Origin: Alphaproteobacteria bacterium
GTDB lineage: Bacteria; Pseudomonadota; Alphaproteobacteria; UBA8366
NCBI GenBank assembly: GCA_009377445.1
Contig: WHUA01000007.1
Span: 1 to 64,000 of the forward strand
Direction: 5' to 3'
DNA: 64,000 nucleotides
Shown piece after piece: positions 24,292-33,290 of this stretch; positions within the stretch are counted from its first letter, which is position 1, and each line of letters opens with the position of its first letter. The notes under the pieces were generated by a model that made no database searches, was not told where the DNA came from, and was given only the letters and a program-made list of their open reading frames with translations. The position numbers were made by a program, and so were the translations under genes.

Positions 24292-27200
24292 CTAGAGTGC
24301 GGCCGCAGTCGTGACGCCTGCCGTCAGCTCTCCTCGAACCCCTGCGACTTGAACTTCAGCGTCTGGCAGTTCTCCATCACCGTTCTCTGCACGTCTTCGG
24401 GAGCGCCGTCGGGAATGTCGGCCTCGATCTCGACTGTGACGCGAACGGAGCCGCCGGGAAGGGTGGTGAGGTGTTGGAGGACCTCCTCGGCAATCCGGCC
24501 CATGTCCGCGGCCGGCACGGTCCGCATCGATCTCGACGGTGCCGAAGAATCGGCGTGCGGCCTTAGGCGTCGGAGCGGTGAACCCACCGCCGCCGGCTGG
24601 TGTTCCGGTCGAGCTGCCGGTGGGACTGCCGGGCGAGACGGGGCCCGGCTCCGGCCGACCGGGCGCAGTCGGTGCATCCGCCGCCTGCTGCGCCTTCGCG
24701 ATCTCGGGCTTCACGAGCACGCTCAGGCTGTCGACGACGACCGAGCCGCCGCCGGTGAGCTTCAGCCCCTCGTAACGGCCTTTCTCCTCGTCGAAGCGCC
24801 CGGCGTAGGCGAAATTGTCGCAGACCAGCTCGCTGATGCCGGCCTGGATGGCGTCGTGCAGGACGCCACCATCCCGCAGGCGGGGGAGGTACAGGTAGGA
24901 GGCGAGATACTCCGCGAGCTTCTTGGTGCCGATGTGATTGGCGTCCGCCCACAGATGGGTATCGAGCACGAGCTTGAGCCGCGCCGGTCCCATCTTCACC
25001 AGCAGCGCCTCCTCCTGCACCAGTTTCTTCGATGCGCGGACGGCCAGCGGGTCCTGCCCCTGGCCGGGACAGACGAAGGCGGCGACGGGCGGTTGATTGA
25101 TCTTGTCCTTCTCGAAGCAGATGCGCTCGTAACGCGGCTGAATCGGGGCGCCGGTGCCGATGAGACGGTCGCGGTCCCGGATCGGGCCCGGGACACGCGT
25201 AATTTCCCATCGTCCGGCTTCGCGGCGGTTCACCCGGCCGCCAAGGTGCTGGAAGGCTTCGAGAAAGAAGGCCTGGATGTGGAAGGGCTGCAGGCGGCGT
25301 GCTTCGGCGCGATCCATCTCTTCCCTGATGCGTGCCACGTCGGCAGCCGTCATCGTGTCACGGACGAGGGCGCGATCGGCCAGGAGGTCGAGCAGATGCT
25401 GCTGGTCGGCCGCGGCATCCACCTTCTGGAACAGGCGCGCCTTTGTTTCGGGCCGCTCCCCGTCGCGGATGGCCTCGATGAGCAGCTCCCGGAGGGCGCG
25501 CGCCTCGAACAGCCGGCCGAGTACATCGTAGACCCTCCCGCCGAGCGCCGCGCGTGCGATCTCGATCTTTTCGAGCAGACGCGAGAAGACCTCGCCCTCG
25601 CGCGTGTCGGCCGCGACCAAGTTCCAGCAGTGGCATACTTCGGTCTGGCCGATGCGGTGGATCCGGCCGAAACGCTGCTCCAGCCGGTTGGGGTTCCAGG
25701 GCAGGTCGTAATTGACCATCAGGTGCGCGCGCTGGAGATTGATGCCTTCGCCGGCGGCATCGTTCGCGACCAGAACGAGCACTTCCTTGTCATGCACGAA
25801 GGCTTCGACCGCCTTGCGCCGATCCTCGCGCCCGACGCCGCCATGGATGACGACGACGGCATCATGGCGGCCGAGCCTGGTCCGAATGCGGTCGGCGAGG
25901 TAGGTGAGTGTGTCGCGGGGCTCGGTGAAGACGATGAGCTTGCGATGGTTGCCGTTGGAATCGACCATCAACGGATCGTCCAGGATGCTGTTCAGTTGCA
26001 TCCATTTGGTATCGGTGCCCGAGCGGCGAAGCGCGGCCGCCTGCGCCTCGAGCCGGCGCAATGTTTCGATCTCCGTTTCGAGCTCGGCGATGGTGCGGGA
26101 CGCCGTCGCCTGGTCGAGGATCGCTTCTTCCGCTGCTTCCGCCTCGTCGCCCGGCGCGTCCTCGATCTCGGCCTCGTCGTCCTCCGACCAGGCAGGGAGG
26201 AGTGGCTCCGTCGCAAGGCGGGCTTCCTGACCACGCTTCAGAAGCCGTTCCTCGGCAAGCCGACCCTCCAGCCGCTCGCGACGGCGGCGCAATGATTCGT
26301 GGATCGCTGCCGGTGAGGAGGCAAGGCGCCGCTGCAGGATCGTTAGCGCGAAACCGACGTTCTGGCGGCGCTTCTCATCCCCCTCGGCCGCGAAGCGGTC
26401 AGCGCGGTTCATTTCCTCGCGCACATACGTGGTGACGTCGGCGTAGAGCCCTACTTCTGCCGGCGACAGCTCGTATTTGACGGTGTAGGCGCGGCGCTCG
26501 GGAAACAGGGGCGTGCCGTCGAACTTGAGCAGTTCTTCCTTGGTCAGCCGGCGCATCAGGTCCGCGACCTCGGCCTGATGGACGCCGTCCCGGAACCGGC
26601 CCTCGAACCGGTCGGCGTCCAGCAGCGCCATGAAGAGCTGGAAGTCCTGCTCCTTGCCGTTGTGCGGCGTCGCCGTCATGAGGAGCAGATGGCGGCAATG
26701 ACCGCCCAGCGCCTGACCGAGCTGGTAGCGCTTCGTGTACTTGACCTCGCCGCCGAAGAAGCTGGCCGACATGCGGTGCGCCTCGTCGCAGACGATCAGG
26801 TCCCACTCGGGCGCGGCCCTGAGCTTCTCCTGGAGGTCTGGGTTGCGTGACAGCACGTCCAGCCGGGCGATCAGCAGGTTGCGTTCCACGAACGGGTTTG
26901 CCGTCCGTGACGCCTCGACCTGGTCCCGGCTCAGGATGTCGAATGACAGCCCGAACTTCTCGTGAAGCTCGTCCTGCCACTGTTCGACGAGGCTTCCGGG
27001 AGCCACAATCAGGCAACGCTCGACGTCGCCGCGGATCATCAACTCCTTTATGAAGAGCCCCGCCATGATCGTCTTGCCGGCGCCGGGATCATCGGCCAAC
27101 AGGAAGCGCAGTGGCTGGCGCGGCAGCATCTCGCCGTACACAGCCGTTATCTGATGGGGCAGGGGCTCGATGCGGGAGGTATGGATGGCGAGATAGGGGT

Positions 27201-27477
27201 CGAACAGGTGGGCGAGCTGAATGCGGTAGGCTTCCGACACCAGCCGCAAGAGGGCGCCGTCGCCGTTGAACGACCACGGGCGGCCGGAGGACACGAGCTC
27301 CAGCGTGGGCTCCTCGTTTCGGAAAACTAGCCGATTCCGGACAGCGCCGCTCGATTCCTCGTAGGTCGCCTTGACGGCCTGGTCGCCAAACCACTCGATA
27401 TGCACGACTTTGGCGGCGCCAGACGGCGCCAAGCCTTTGATAAAGCTCCCAGCTCGCAATTCTTCGAGCTTCGCCAA
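24292..27477 (-). CDS. SNF2-type (DrmD-like) helicase fused to the C-terminus of a DUF499 protein, frameshifted near the end
   Basis: A 1061-residue frame. Residues 1 to about 800 are a superfamily 2 helicase: LLADDPGAGKTIMAGL (Walker A), IVCDEAHRM (DEAH-like box), LLMTATPHNG (motif III) and, in the second lobe, NYDLPWNPNRLEQRFGRIHR (motif VI), as in helicases of DISARM and other methylase-linked phage-defence loci. After about AAFVCPGQGQ the sequence changes to DPLAVRASKKL, YLYLPRLRDGG and SVLVKPEIAKAQ, matching the end of DUF499 ATPases by my recollection. Near 24507 one extra base shifts the frame; the neighbouring frame restores DMGRIAEEVLQHL through CQTLKFKSQGFEES to a stop at 24324. Probably non-functional or a neofunctional chimera. 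Confidence 0.75.
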   Translation of the reverse strand: MAKLEELRAGSFIKGLAPSGAAKVVHIEWFGDQAVKATYEESSGAVRNRLVFRNEEPTLELVSSGRPWSFNGDGALLRLVSEAYRIQLAHLFDPYLAIHTSRIEPLPHQITAVYGEMLPRQPLRFLLADDPGAGKTIMAGLFIKELMIRGDVERCLIVAPGSLVEQWQDELHEKFGLSFDILSRDQVEASRTANPFVERNLLIARLDVLSRNPDLQEKLRAAPEWDLIVCDEAHRMSASFFGGEVKYTKRYQLGQALGGHCRHLLLMTATPHNGKEQDFQLFMALLDADRFEGRFRDGVHQAEVADLMRRLTKEELLKFDGTPLFPERRAYTVKYELSPAEVGLYADVTTYVREEMNRADRFAAEGDEKRRQNVGFALTILQRRLASSPAAIHESLRRRRERLEGRLAEERLLKRGQEARLATEPLLPAWSEDDEAEIEDAPGDEAEAAEEAILDQATASRTIAELETEIETLRRLEAQAAALRRSGTDTKWMQLNSILDDPLMVDSNGNHRKLIVFTEPRDTLTYLADRIRTRLGRHDAVVVIHGGVGREDRRKAVEAFVHDKEVLVLVANDAAGEGINLQRAHLMVNYDLPWNPNRLEQRFGRIHRIGQTEVCHCWNLVAADTREGEVFSRLLEKIEIARAALGGRVYDVLGRLFEARALRELLIEAIRDGERPETKARLFQKVDAAADQQHLLDLLADRALVRDTMTAADVARIREEMDRAEARRLQPFHIQAFFLEAFQHLGGRVNRREAGRWEITRVPGPIRDRDRLIGTGAPIQPRYERICFEKDKINQPPVAAFVCPGQGQDPLAVRASKKLVQEEALLVKMGPARLKLVLDTHLWADANHIGTKKLAEYLASYLYLPRLRDGGVLHDAIQAGISELVCDNFAYAGRFDEEKGRYEGLKLTGGGSVVVDSLSVLVKPEIAKAQQAADAPTAPGRPEPGPVSPGSPTGSSTGTPAGGGGFTAPTPKAARRFFGTVEIDADRAGRGHGPDCRGGPPTPHHPSRRLRSRHSRDRGRHSRRRSRRRAENGDGELPDAEVQVAGVRGELTAGVTTAAAL

Positions 27478-27718
27478 CGCGATCTCCCCACGCCCTAGGC
27501 TGTGTTTGGACGGCCGTTTTGCCCATTATTGCGTGTATGGGCGGGGTAAGAAAGCTATCAATTGGGCGACCGCCACTGCCCTCCGGTATAGGACAATTCC
27601 AAGTCAAACGTCACCAGCAAGCGGCTACCTTTTGGGGAAAGATCCTCAACGAACTGAACTTGTCCCAGCGGATTGTGGAAGGCGGGTGCCGTGGATACCT
27701 GCCCAAAATGGTGAAGAC

Positions 27719-29110
27719 ATGCCCCGGCAACGAATCTCCCGCGAGGAACTATTTGCGCTGGTTTGGGAAAAGCCAATCCAAGATGTGGCTACGGAACTCG
27801 GCGTATCGGACGTGGCGATCGGCAAGATGTGTGCGCGTCTGCAGGTTCCCAAGCCGCCTCGCGGGTATTGGGCGAGGGTGCGATCGGGTCAAACCCCGCG
27901 ACGCCTGCCACTGCCCGCCTTCCGTGAGGAGATCGACCGCATTCGTCGGGCGGCCGTTCGGCTCAATGCGGCAGCATTGCTATCGAAATTGCAACTACAG
28001 TTCTACCGAGCGGCCTTGTCTGACCTTGGGGATCAAGGCGTGGATGTGGACGGGGCCGACACGCGGGGAGGTAGGCTGCCCAACCTGAGTCCAGATGTTG
28101 CCGCTCAAATTCTACTTCTCATCCAAAATCGCCGGCATTATTGGGTCAAGGAGGGAAAAGTAACCACCAGCTGGGGATCTTCTGCACAGATTAGTGTGGC
28201 CAATCTCGTCGGAAAGCTATTGCCACTCGCGCGGCCACAGGTGTTGGTGTTCGAGAGCGAAGGCAAGAGGAGCTGGCAGGCTGCGGCCGATCCGGTCGTT
28301 CTCGTGCGCTTGACGGCGTGCCTGCAGGAACGGATCGCGGCTCTTGTACGCATCGTGCGGCATCAGAAGCTCCAGCACGTAGTTGTGCCGCTGATGGCAG
28401 CTGATTATGCGTGGTCGGCCCGCCACGTGTATTCCCCGGAGTCGCAGCTTTTCCTGGACAGTTTCCTGTGCGTTTCAGCAACCGAGCTTTGGGTGGAGTG
28501 CACAAGCAGGGCGTGGCGCGAAGATTATCCGCCGGTACGGATCGCAACCAGCCGGATGAGCCTGCAGGCTATCATGCCAATCGACTACATGCCCGTGCGA
28601 GAAGTCCCGCTGTTTCCGGTGGTGTCTCAAACGACTGTCGCACCCTATCGCGAGCACCTTCGCGCCTTGCTCGAGGCAGAGCGCGTACACGAGATGATGT
28701 CCCACGCTGCCTACGCCATCGAACCGGAAGTCCCTGATGAGAGGCTCGACATCGCGGACAGAATATGGTTCGGCAAGAAAAAGCCCTTTCATTCGGCGCG
28801 GGAGGCGTGGAGGCGGCTCGAGGAGGAGCTGGAGCGTTGGGACGTGGAGCTTGAAGCTGAAAGGTCCACCTTGGCGCAGTCCATCCTTGGGATCGAGGTT
28901 GGAGACATCGTGACGAATGAGCGCGACGGACGCCTCCTGCGCCTTTCGGTGACAGGAACCACACTTTACGCTAGCGACGAGCATGTCACCTTTATCGTGA
29001 ACGGAACGCGATTTCGGAAAGACGGCACCCTCGGCAAGCTGCAGGATGCAATTAGGTTGCGGTTCGAGAACAAGACCATGAGCACAAGGAAGCAAGGTGA
29101 CGAGGCTTAG
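27719..29110 (+). CDS. HTH-domain protein of unknown function in the accessory region
   Basis: A 463-residue protein. The frame is open back to 27371, but the ATG at 27719 begins the recognisable part: ISREELFALVWEKPIQDVAT, then ELGVSDVAIGKMCARLQVP and PPRGYWARVRSG. This is an N-terminal helix-turn-helix-like module seen at the start of several large uncharacterised bacterial proteins. The rest (about 70-463) has no motif I know; a helical part with EAWRRLEEELERW (about 365-380) precedes a short beta-rich C-terminal domain. It is divergent from the helicase fusion with a 241-bp gap and lies beside the tRNA-Ser gene. A regulatory or defence role is only inferred from context. Confidence 0.65.
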   Translation: MPRQRISREELFALVWEKPIQDVATELGVSDVAIGKMCARLQVPKPPRGYWARVRSGQTPRRLPLPAFREEIDRIRRAAVRLNAAALLSKLQLQFYRAALSDLGDQGVDVDGADTRGGRLPNLSPDVAAQILLLIQNRRHYWVKEGKVTTSWGSSAQISVANLVGKLLPLARPQVLVFESEGKRSWQAAADPVVLVRLTACLQERIAALVRIVRHQKLQHVVVPLMAADYAWSARHVYSPESQLFLDSFLCVSATELWVECTSRAWREDYPPVRIATSRMSLQAIMPIDYMPVREVPLFPVVSQTTVAPYREHLRALLEAERVHEMMSHAAYAIEPEVPDERLDIADRIWFGKKKPFHSAREAWRRLEEELERWDVELEAERSTLAQSILGIEVGDIVTNERDGRLLRLSVTGTTLYASDEHVTFIVNGTRFRKDGTLGKLQDAIRLRFENKTMSTRKQGDEA

Positions 29111-29237
29111 CGTCCTGTGGAGGCTGCGCCGTCTCCGTCGACCAGGATAAGTCTCGCAATTTTGTGGGTAGAAAAAGGGGATGACTAAGAGAAAACATTT
29201 TTTTATTCAGTTATCATAATTTGTTAGATCGTTATAA

Positions 29238-29325
29238 TGGCGGATGGGGTGGGATTCGAACCCACGAGGGGTTGCCCCCTGCCGGTTTTCAAGACCGGTG
29301 CCTTCAACCGCTCGGCCACCCATCC
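29238..29325 (-). tRNA. tRNA-Ser (anticodon TGA)
   Basis: Read on the minus strand, GGATGGG (5' acceptor, from 29325) pairs with CCCATCC, followed by the Ser discriminator G and an encoded CCA (29240-29238). The D-arm contains GCCGAGCGGTTGAAGGC, the anticodon loop is CTTGAAA with TGA at 29291-29289, there is a long variable arm (GGGG-CAA-CCCC), as in class II tRNAs, and the T-arm is GTGGG-TTCGAAT-CCCAC. The 3' end faces the accessory region, the usual side for integrative elements. Confidence 0.97.
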
Positions 29326-29536
29326 CGCGCTGCGCGGCGTTAAACCGGGAAGGCGATCCTCCTAGCATCCGCGGGCGCGCGCCGTCCACTGCTGCGCGCC
29401 GGCCTAGCGCGGGATGGCGGGCAGCCGGTTAACCCGTTTTTTACGTTATTCCTCTAATCCCAGTTCAACTTCCCCTGGCTAACGGCCGGCAGCCAACGCC
29501 GGCAGGGCGCGGGAGGGGTCGCGGCAACAACGACAA

Positions 29537-31735
29537 ATGCTGGGGAAAATGACCAAAACATCACGAGTGCGGACGCTGCGGGACACCGCAGGGAAGTTCG
29601 CCTTTCTCCGCCTGGGGATCCGCAACAAGCTGGTCGTCCTCCTGCTCGGGTTCGGCCTGGTCCCGGCTTTCACCATGTTCAGCATGCTGCTGATGCAGGC
29701 GGACGGGATCAAGGCGCTGCTCGACGCGCGCGTCCAGTCCGCCGCCCAGCAGGTCAACAACGTCATCGACCGCAACCTCTCCGAACGCTACAGCGACGCG
29801 CAGGTTTTCGCGATGAACGTCGCGGCGCAGGACGAATGGAACTGGAACAAGGCCTCGGACGACAACCCGCTGGTCCAGGCCATGAACAGCTACATGACCA
29901 GCTCCGGCATCTACAAGCTCATGCTGGTGCTCGACCCGACCGGCAAGGCGGTCGCCGTCAACTCGGTCGACCCCAAAGGCAAGCCCCTGGCGACGGAGAA
30001 GATCCTGAACAGGGAATTCGGGAACGCCCCTTGGTTCGCCCGCGCGGCAAAGGGGGAATTCCTGCAGGGCAGGAACGGCCTCACCGGCACGTCGGTCGAA
30101 CAGCCCGGGCGGGTGGACATCGTGGCCGAGCTTTATGGCGGCGACGGCTACGTCATTCCGTTCAGCGCCGCGGTAAAGGATGCGACCGGCAAGACGCTCG
30201 CCATCTGGGTGAATTTCGCCGATTTCGGGCTGGTCGAGCAGATCGTCGACGATTTCTATCAGGGCTTCGCGCAGGGCGGCATGGCGTCCGCCGAACTGAC
30301 GATCCTCGACCCGCAGGGCCGCGTCACCGTCGACTACGACCCGTCGGCCAACGGCTTCACCGCGCTCGCCGGCTATAAGCGGAACGCGTCCGTCGCCGGC
30401 CAGCTCAACCTCGCCGACAAAGGCGTCGCCGCGGCTGCGGCGGCGGTGAAGGGCGGCAGCGGCGTCATCGCTGGGCTCCATTCCCGCAAGCAGATCGAGC
30501 TGGTCGCCGGCTATCACCACAGCGCCGGCGCCTACGATTATCCCGGCCTCGGATGGTCGGCGCTGGTCCGCATACCGGTGGGGGAGGCCTATGCCAGCAT
30601 CGACTCCCTGACCTGGCAGATGATCGTCGTCCTGCTGATGACGACCGGCGCGACGCTCGCGCTCGGCGCGTTCGTCGGCGCGGGTTTCGCGAAGCCGATC
30701 GTCCGCCTGACCGGCGCGATGAAGGAGCTCGCCGGCGGCAACAACCGTGTCGAGATCCCCAACGCCAAGCGCGGCGACGAAGTCGGCGAGATGGCGCGCA
30801 CGGTCGAGGTGTTCAAGCAGCACGCGCTGGAGATCGATCAGCTCGCGACCGAAAAGGCCGAGCAGGAGCGCCGCGCGGAGCAGGAGAAGAAAGCGGCCAT
30901 GAACGCGCTCGCCGACGAATTCGAGGCGCGCATCTCCGGCATCGTCGACACCGTGTCCTCGCAGTCGACCGAGATGCACGCGACGGCGCAGGCGATGTCC
31001 ACCACGGCCGAGGAGACCAGCCGGCAGGCGACGGTGGTCGCCACCGCTTCCGAGCAGGCCACCGCGAACGTCCAGACCGTCGCCTCGGCGACCGAGGAGC
31101 TGTCCGCGTCGGTCGACGAGATCACGCGCCAGGTCGGCGAATCCGTCGAGATCGCGGGCCGCGCCAACCAGGAAGCGGAGCGCACCAACCAGACGGTGCA
31201 AGGCCTCGCCGCCGCCGCCGACAAGATCGGCCAGATCGTCAACCTGATCAGCGAGATCGCCGAGCAGACCAATCTCCTTGCGCTCAACGCCACCATCGAG
31301 GCGGCGCGCGCCGGGGAGTCCGGCAAGGGCTTCGCCGTTGTCGCGTCGGAGGTCAAGAGCCTGGCCAACCAGACCGCCAAGGCGACCGAAGAGATCGCCA
31401 TCCAGATCAACGAGATGCAATCGGTCTCCGGCGACGCGGTGCAGGCCATCGGCGGCATCGCCCGGACGATCGGCGAAATCGGCTCGATCGCAAAGACCAT
31501 CTCGTCCGCCGTCGGCGAGCAAGGCACGGCCACGCGCGAGATCGCCGAGAACACCCAGCAGGCGGCCGCCGGCACGGACGAGGTCAGCAGCACCATCGCC
31601 AGCGTCACGCAGGCCGCCTCCGAGACCGGCGCCGCCGCTCAGCAGGTGCTGATGGCCGCGGGCGAGCTGTCGAAGCAATCCGAGACGATGCGCGCCGAGG
31701 TCGGCACCTTCCTTGCTAAGGTGAGGACGTCGTAG
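29537..31735 (+). CDS. Methyl-accepting chemotaxis protein with periplasmic Cache-like sensor
   Basis: A 732-residue transmembrane chemoreceptor. Membrane helices lie at about 30-52 and 359-381. Between them is a large periplasmic region with dCache-like features ([48 protein letters not shown]). A HAMP linker follows (about 382-434), then a coiled-coil stretch and the signalling domain, with hairpin tip [20 protein letters not shown] and [16 protein letters not shown]. No C-terminal CheR-docking pentapeptide. The ligand is unknown. The gene stands alone between the tRNA and a convergent aminotransferase-type gene, separated by a repeat pair. Confidence 0.93.
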   Translation: MLGKMTKTSRVRTLRDTAGKFAFLRLGIRNKLVVLLLGFGLVPAFTMFSMLLMQADGIKALLDARVQSAAQQVNNVIDRNLSERYSDAQVFAMNVAAQDEWNWNKASDDNPLVQAMNSYMTSSGIYKLMLVLDPTGKAVAVNSVDPKGKPLATEKILNREFGNAPWFARAAKGEFLQGRNGLTGTSVEQPGRVDIVAELYGGDGYVIPFSAAVKDATGKTLAIWVNFADFGLVEQIVDDFYQGFAQGGMASAELTILDPQGRVTVDYDPSANGFTALAGYKRNASVAGQLNLADKGVAAAAAAVKGGSGVIAGLHSRKQIELVAGYHHSAGAYDYPGLGWSALVRIPVGEAYASIDSLTWQMIVVLLMTTGATLALGAFVGAGFAKPIVRLTGAMKELAGGNNRVEIPNAKRGDEVGEMARTVEVFKQHALEIDQLATEKAEQERRAEQEKKAAMNALADEFEARISGIVDTVSSQSTEMHATAQAMSTTAEETSRQATVVATASEQATANVQTVASATEELSASVDEITRQVGESVEIAGRANQEAERTNQTVQGLAAAADKIGQIVNLISEIAEQTNLLALNATIEAARAGESGKGFAVVASEVKSLANQTAKATEEIAIQINEMQSVSGDAVQAIGGIARTIGEIGSIAKTISSAVGEQGTATREIAENTQQAAAGTDEVSSTIASVTQAASETGAAAQQVLMAAGELSKQSETMRAEVGTFLAKVRTS

Positions 31736-31773
31736 GGCAGGCATGGCAAGGAGCAGAGGCCGTTTCCCCTACC

Positions 31774-31845
31774 CGTCATTCGCCGACTTGATCGGCGAAT
31801 CCAGGCGCGGTGCCATGGACTCGCCGGTCGAGCCGGCGAGTGACG
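31774..31845. repeat. Two dispersed palindromic repeats (family A) between convergent genes
   Basis: A plus-oriented 30-base unit at 31774-31803 (starts CGTCATTCGCCGACTTG, ends GGCGAATCCA) and a minus-oriented unit at 31816-31845 (TGGACTCGCCGG to TGACG) lie tail to tail between the ends of two convergent genes. The first unit is identical over 30 bases to that at 62587-62616. Each unit folds into a stem of about 8 bp and the two units can also pair with each other, so the array could serve as a bidirectional transcription stop. Confidence 0.8.
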
Positions 31846-31872
31846 ATCTTTATATGTAGCGTCTGTCCAGAG

Positions 31873-33180
31873 TCACCCCCGCGCCACCGTATCCAGGCCG
31901 TCCTTGAGCGCGCGGTCAAGGATGTCGACGGCGCGGTCGATTTCGCCCGCCGTCACGGTCAGCGGCGGCGCGATGCGCCACACCGATCCGCGCTCGGGCC
32001 GGCGGCGGATATTCATCGACAGGCCGAGCTCGAAGCAGCGGGCGGTCGTGACCGCGCCGAGCGCATGGTGCGGCGTCCGCGTCTCGCGGTCCTGGACCAG
32101 TTCGACGCCGAGCAGCAGCCCTTCGCCGCGCACGTCGCCGATCGCCTCGTAGCGCTGCTGCAGGGTTTCCAGGCCGGTCCGCAGATAGGCCCCCATCTCC
32201 ACGGCGCGCGGGATCAGATCCTCGCGCTCGATGGTCTCGAGCACGGCCAGGCCCACCGCCGCCGGCAGCGGGTCCGACACGTGGCTGGTGTAATAGGTGA
32301 AGCCGGCCTTGTGCGCCTTTTCCTCGATCGCATCGCTGGTGATGGTCGCGGCGAGAGGTACGCCGCCGCCGAGCGTCTTGGACACCGACATGACGTCGGG
32401 AATCACGCCGAGCTTGGTCGCGGCGAAGCGGTCGCCGATCCGCCCGAACGCCGTCTGCGCCTCGTCGAAGATCAGCAGCATGCCGCGCGCGTCGCACGCC
32501 TTGCGCAGCTCCTGGAAATAGCCGTCCGGCGGAACGATGACGCCGCCGGCCGAAATCACCGGCTCGGCGATGGCGGCGGCGGGCGCGCCGTCGGTCGCCA
32601 TGTCGAACATGCTGAGGCCGATGCGGAGGCAGGTCATGTCGCATTTGTCGCGGCAATGCTCGACCGGGCAGCGGTAGGCGTTGGGTTCCGGGATGACGTG
32701 TCCGCCCGGCACCTTCGGGCCGTATCCGCGCCGGTCGCTGGCATAGGAGGCGGCCGCCGAGGCGCCGGTCGTTCCGTGCCACGACCCGCCGAGGGCGATT
32801 ACTTCGTAGCCGCCGGTCGCCAGCTTGGCGATGCGCAGCGCCGCCTCGTTCGCCTCGCTGCCGGTGTTGACGAAGAGCGAGCGCTTCAAGGGCGGCGGCA
32901 GCCACTCGCCGAGCTTCCGCGCGAGCTTCGCCACGGTTTCCGGGATCATGCCCGAGAACATGTGGATCGCCGTGTCGCAGCTTTCCTTGATCGCGCGGAC
33001 GATGGCCGGATGGTTGTGGCCGACCGTCGCGCACATCTGGCCGGAGGTGAAATCGAGGATCTCGCGGCCCTCGTCGTCGACGACGACCGCGCCCTGCGCC
33101 GCGTGGAAGAGATTGGGAAAGCTGTCGCCGCCGTAGCGGATCAACAGGTCCTTCGCGGCCCGCCGCAACTCCTGGTCCAT
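31873..33180 (-). CDS. Class III PLP enzyme, probable 2,2-dialkylglycine decarboxylase
   Basis: A 435-residue PLP-dependent enzyme of the class III aminotransferase family. FDEAQTAFGR carries the PLP-ring Asp239 and SVSKTLGGGVPL the Schiff-base Lys268. SGQM (Gln48) matches the residue that distinguishes dialkylglycine decarboxylase, which oxidatively decarboxylates 2-aminoisobutyrate-type amino acids and transaminates pyruvate. Other family blocks: NTGSEANEAALRIAKLATG and ALGGSWHGTTGASAA. The ATG at 33180 has AAGGGAA upstream; the frame runs on to 33306 without good coding character. Divergent from the aldolase gene with a 110-bp gap. An ordinary aminotransferase remains possible. Confidence 0.85.
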   Translation of the reverse strand: MDQELRRAAKDLLIRYGGDSFPNLFHAAQGAVVVDDEGREILDFTSGQMCATVGHNHPAIVRAIKESCDTAIHMFSGMIPETVAKLARKLGEWLPPPLKRSLFVNTGSEANEAALRIAKLATGGYEVIALGGSWHGTTGASAAASYASDRRGYGPKVPGGHVIPEPNAYRCPVEHCRDKCDMTCLRIGLSMFDMATDGAPAAAIAEPVISAGGVIVPPDGYFQELRKACDARGMLLIFDEAQTAFGRIGDRFAATKLGVIPDVMSVSKTLGGGVPLAATITSDAIEEKAHKAGFTYYTSHVSDPLPAAVGLAVLETIEREDLIPRAVEMGAYLRTGLETLQQRYEAIGDVRGEGLLLGVELVQDRETRTPHHALGAVTTARCFELGLSMNIRRRPERGSVWRIAPPLTVTAGEIDRAVDILDRALKDGLDTVARG

Positions 33181-33290
33181 CGCTTGTTCCCTTGCCGCCC
33201 TTAGCCCGGCATCATTTGTACGCCCATCGTTTGTCGCGGCAAAGTTTCCGGTGCACACTGCAGGCCGACGCAGCCAATCGGAGCATCGCG

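Noticed and set aside
24211..26295. 694-codon open frame antisense to the helicase chimera
   Set aside because: Long antisense frames are common in GC-rich DNA. The minus-strand frame has complete helicase motifs; this one has none.
29238..29325. Search for an att direct repeat of the tRNA-Ser 3' end
   Set aside because: No second copy of the T-arm or acceptor end was seen between 22 and 29 kb by eye; integration at this tRNA remains an inference.
29561..31744. 727-codon open frame antisense to the chemoreceptor gene
   Set aside because: Shadow of a GC-rich coding sequence; the + strand frame has HAMP and the MCP hairpin tip.
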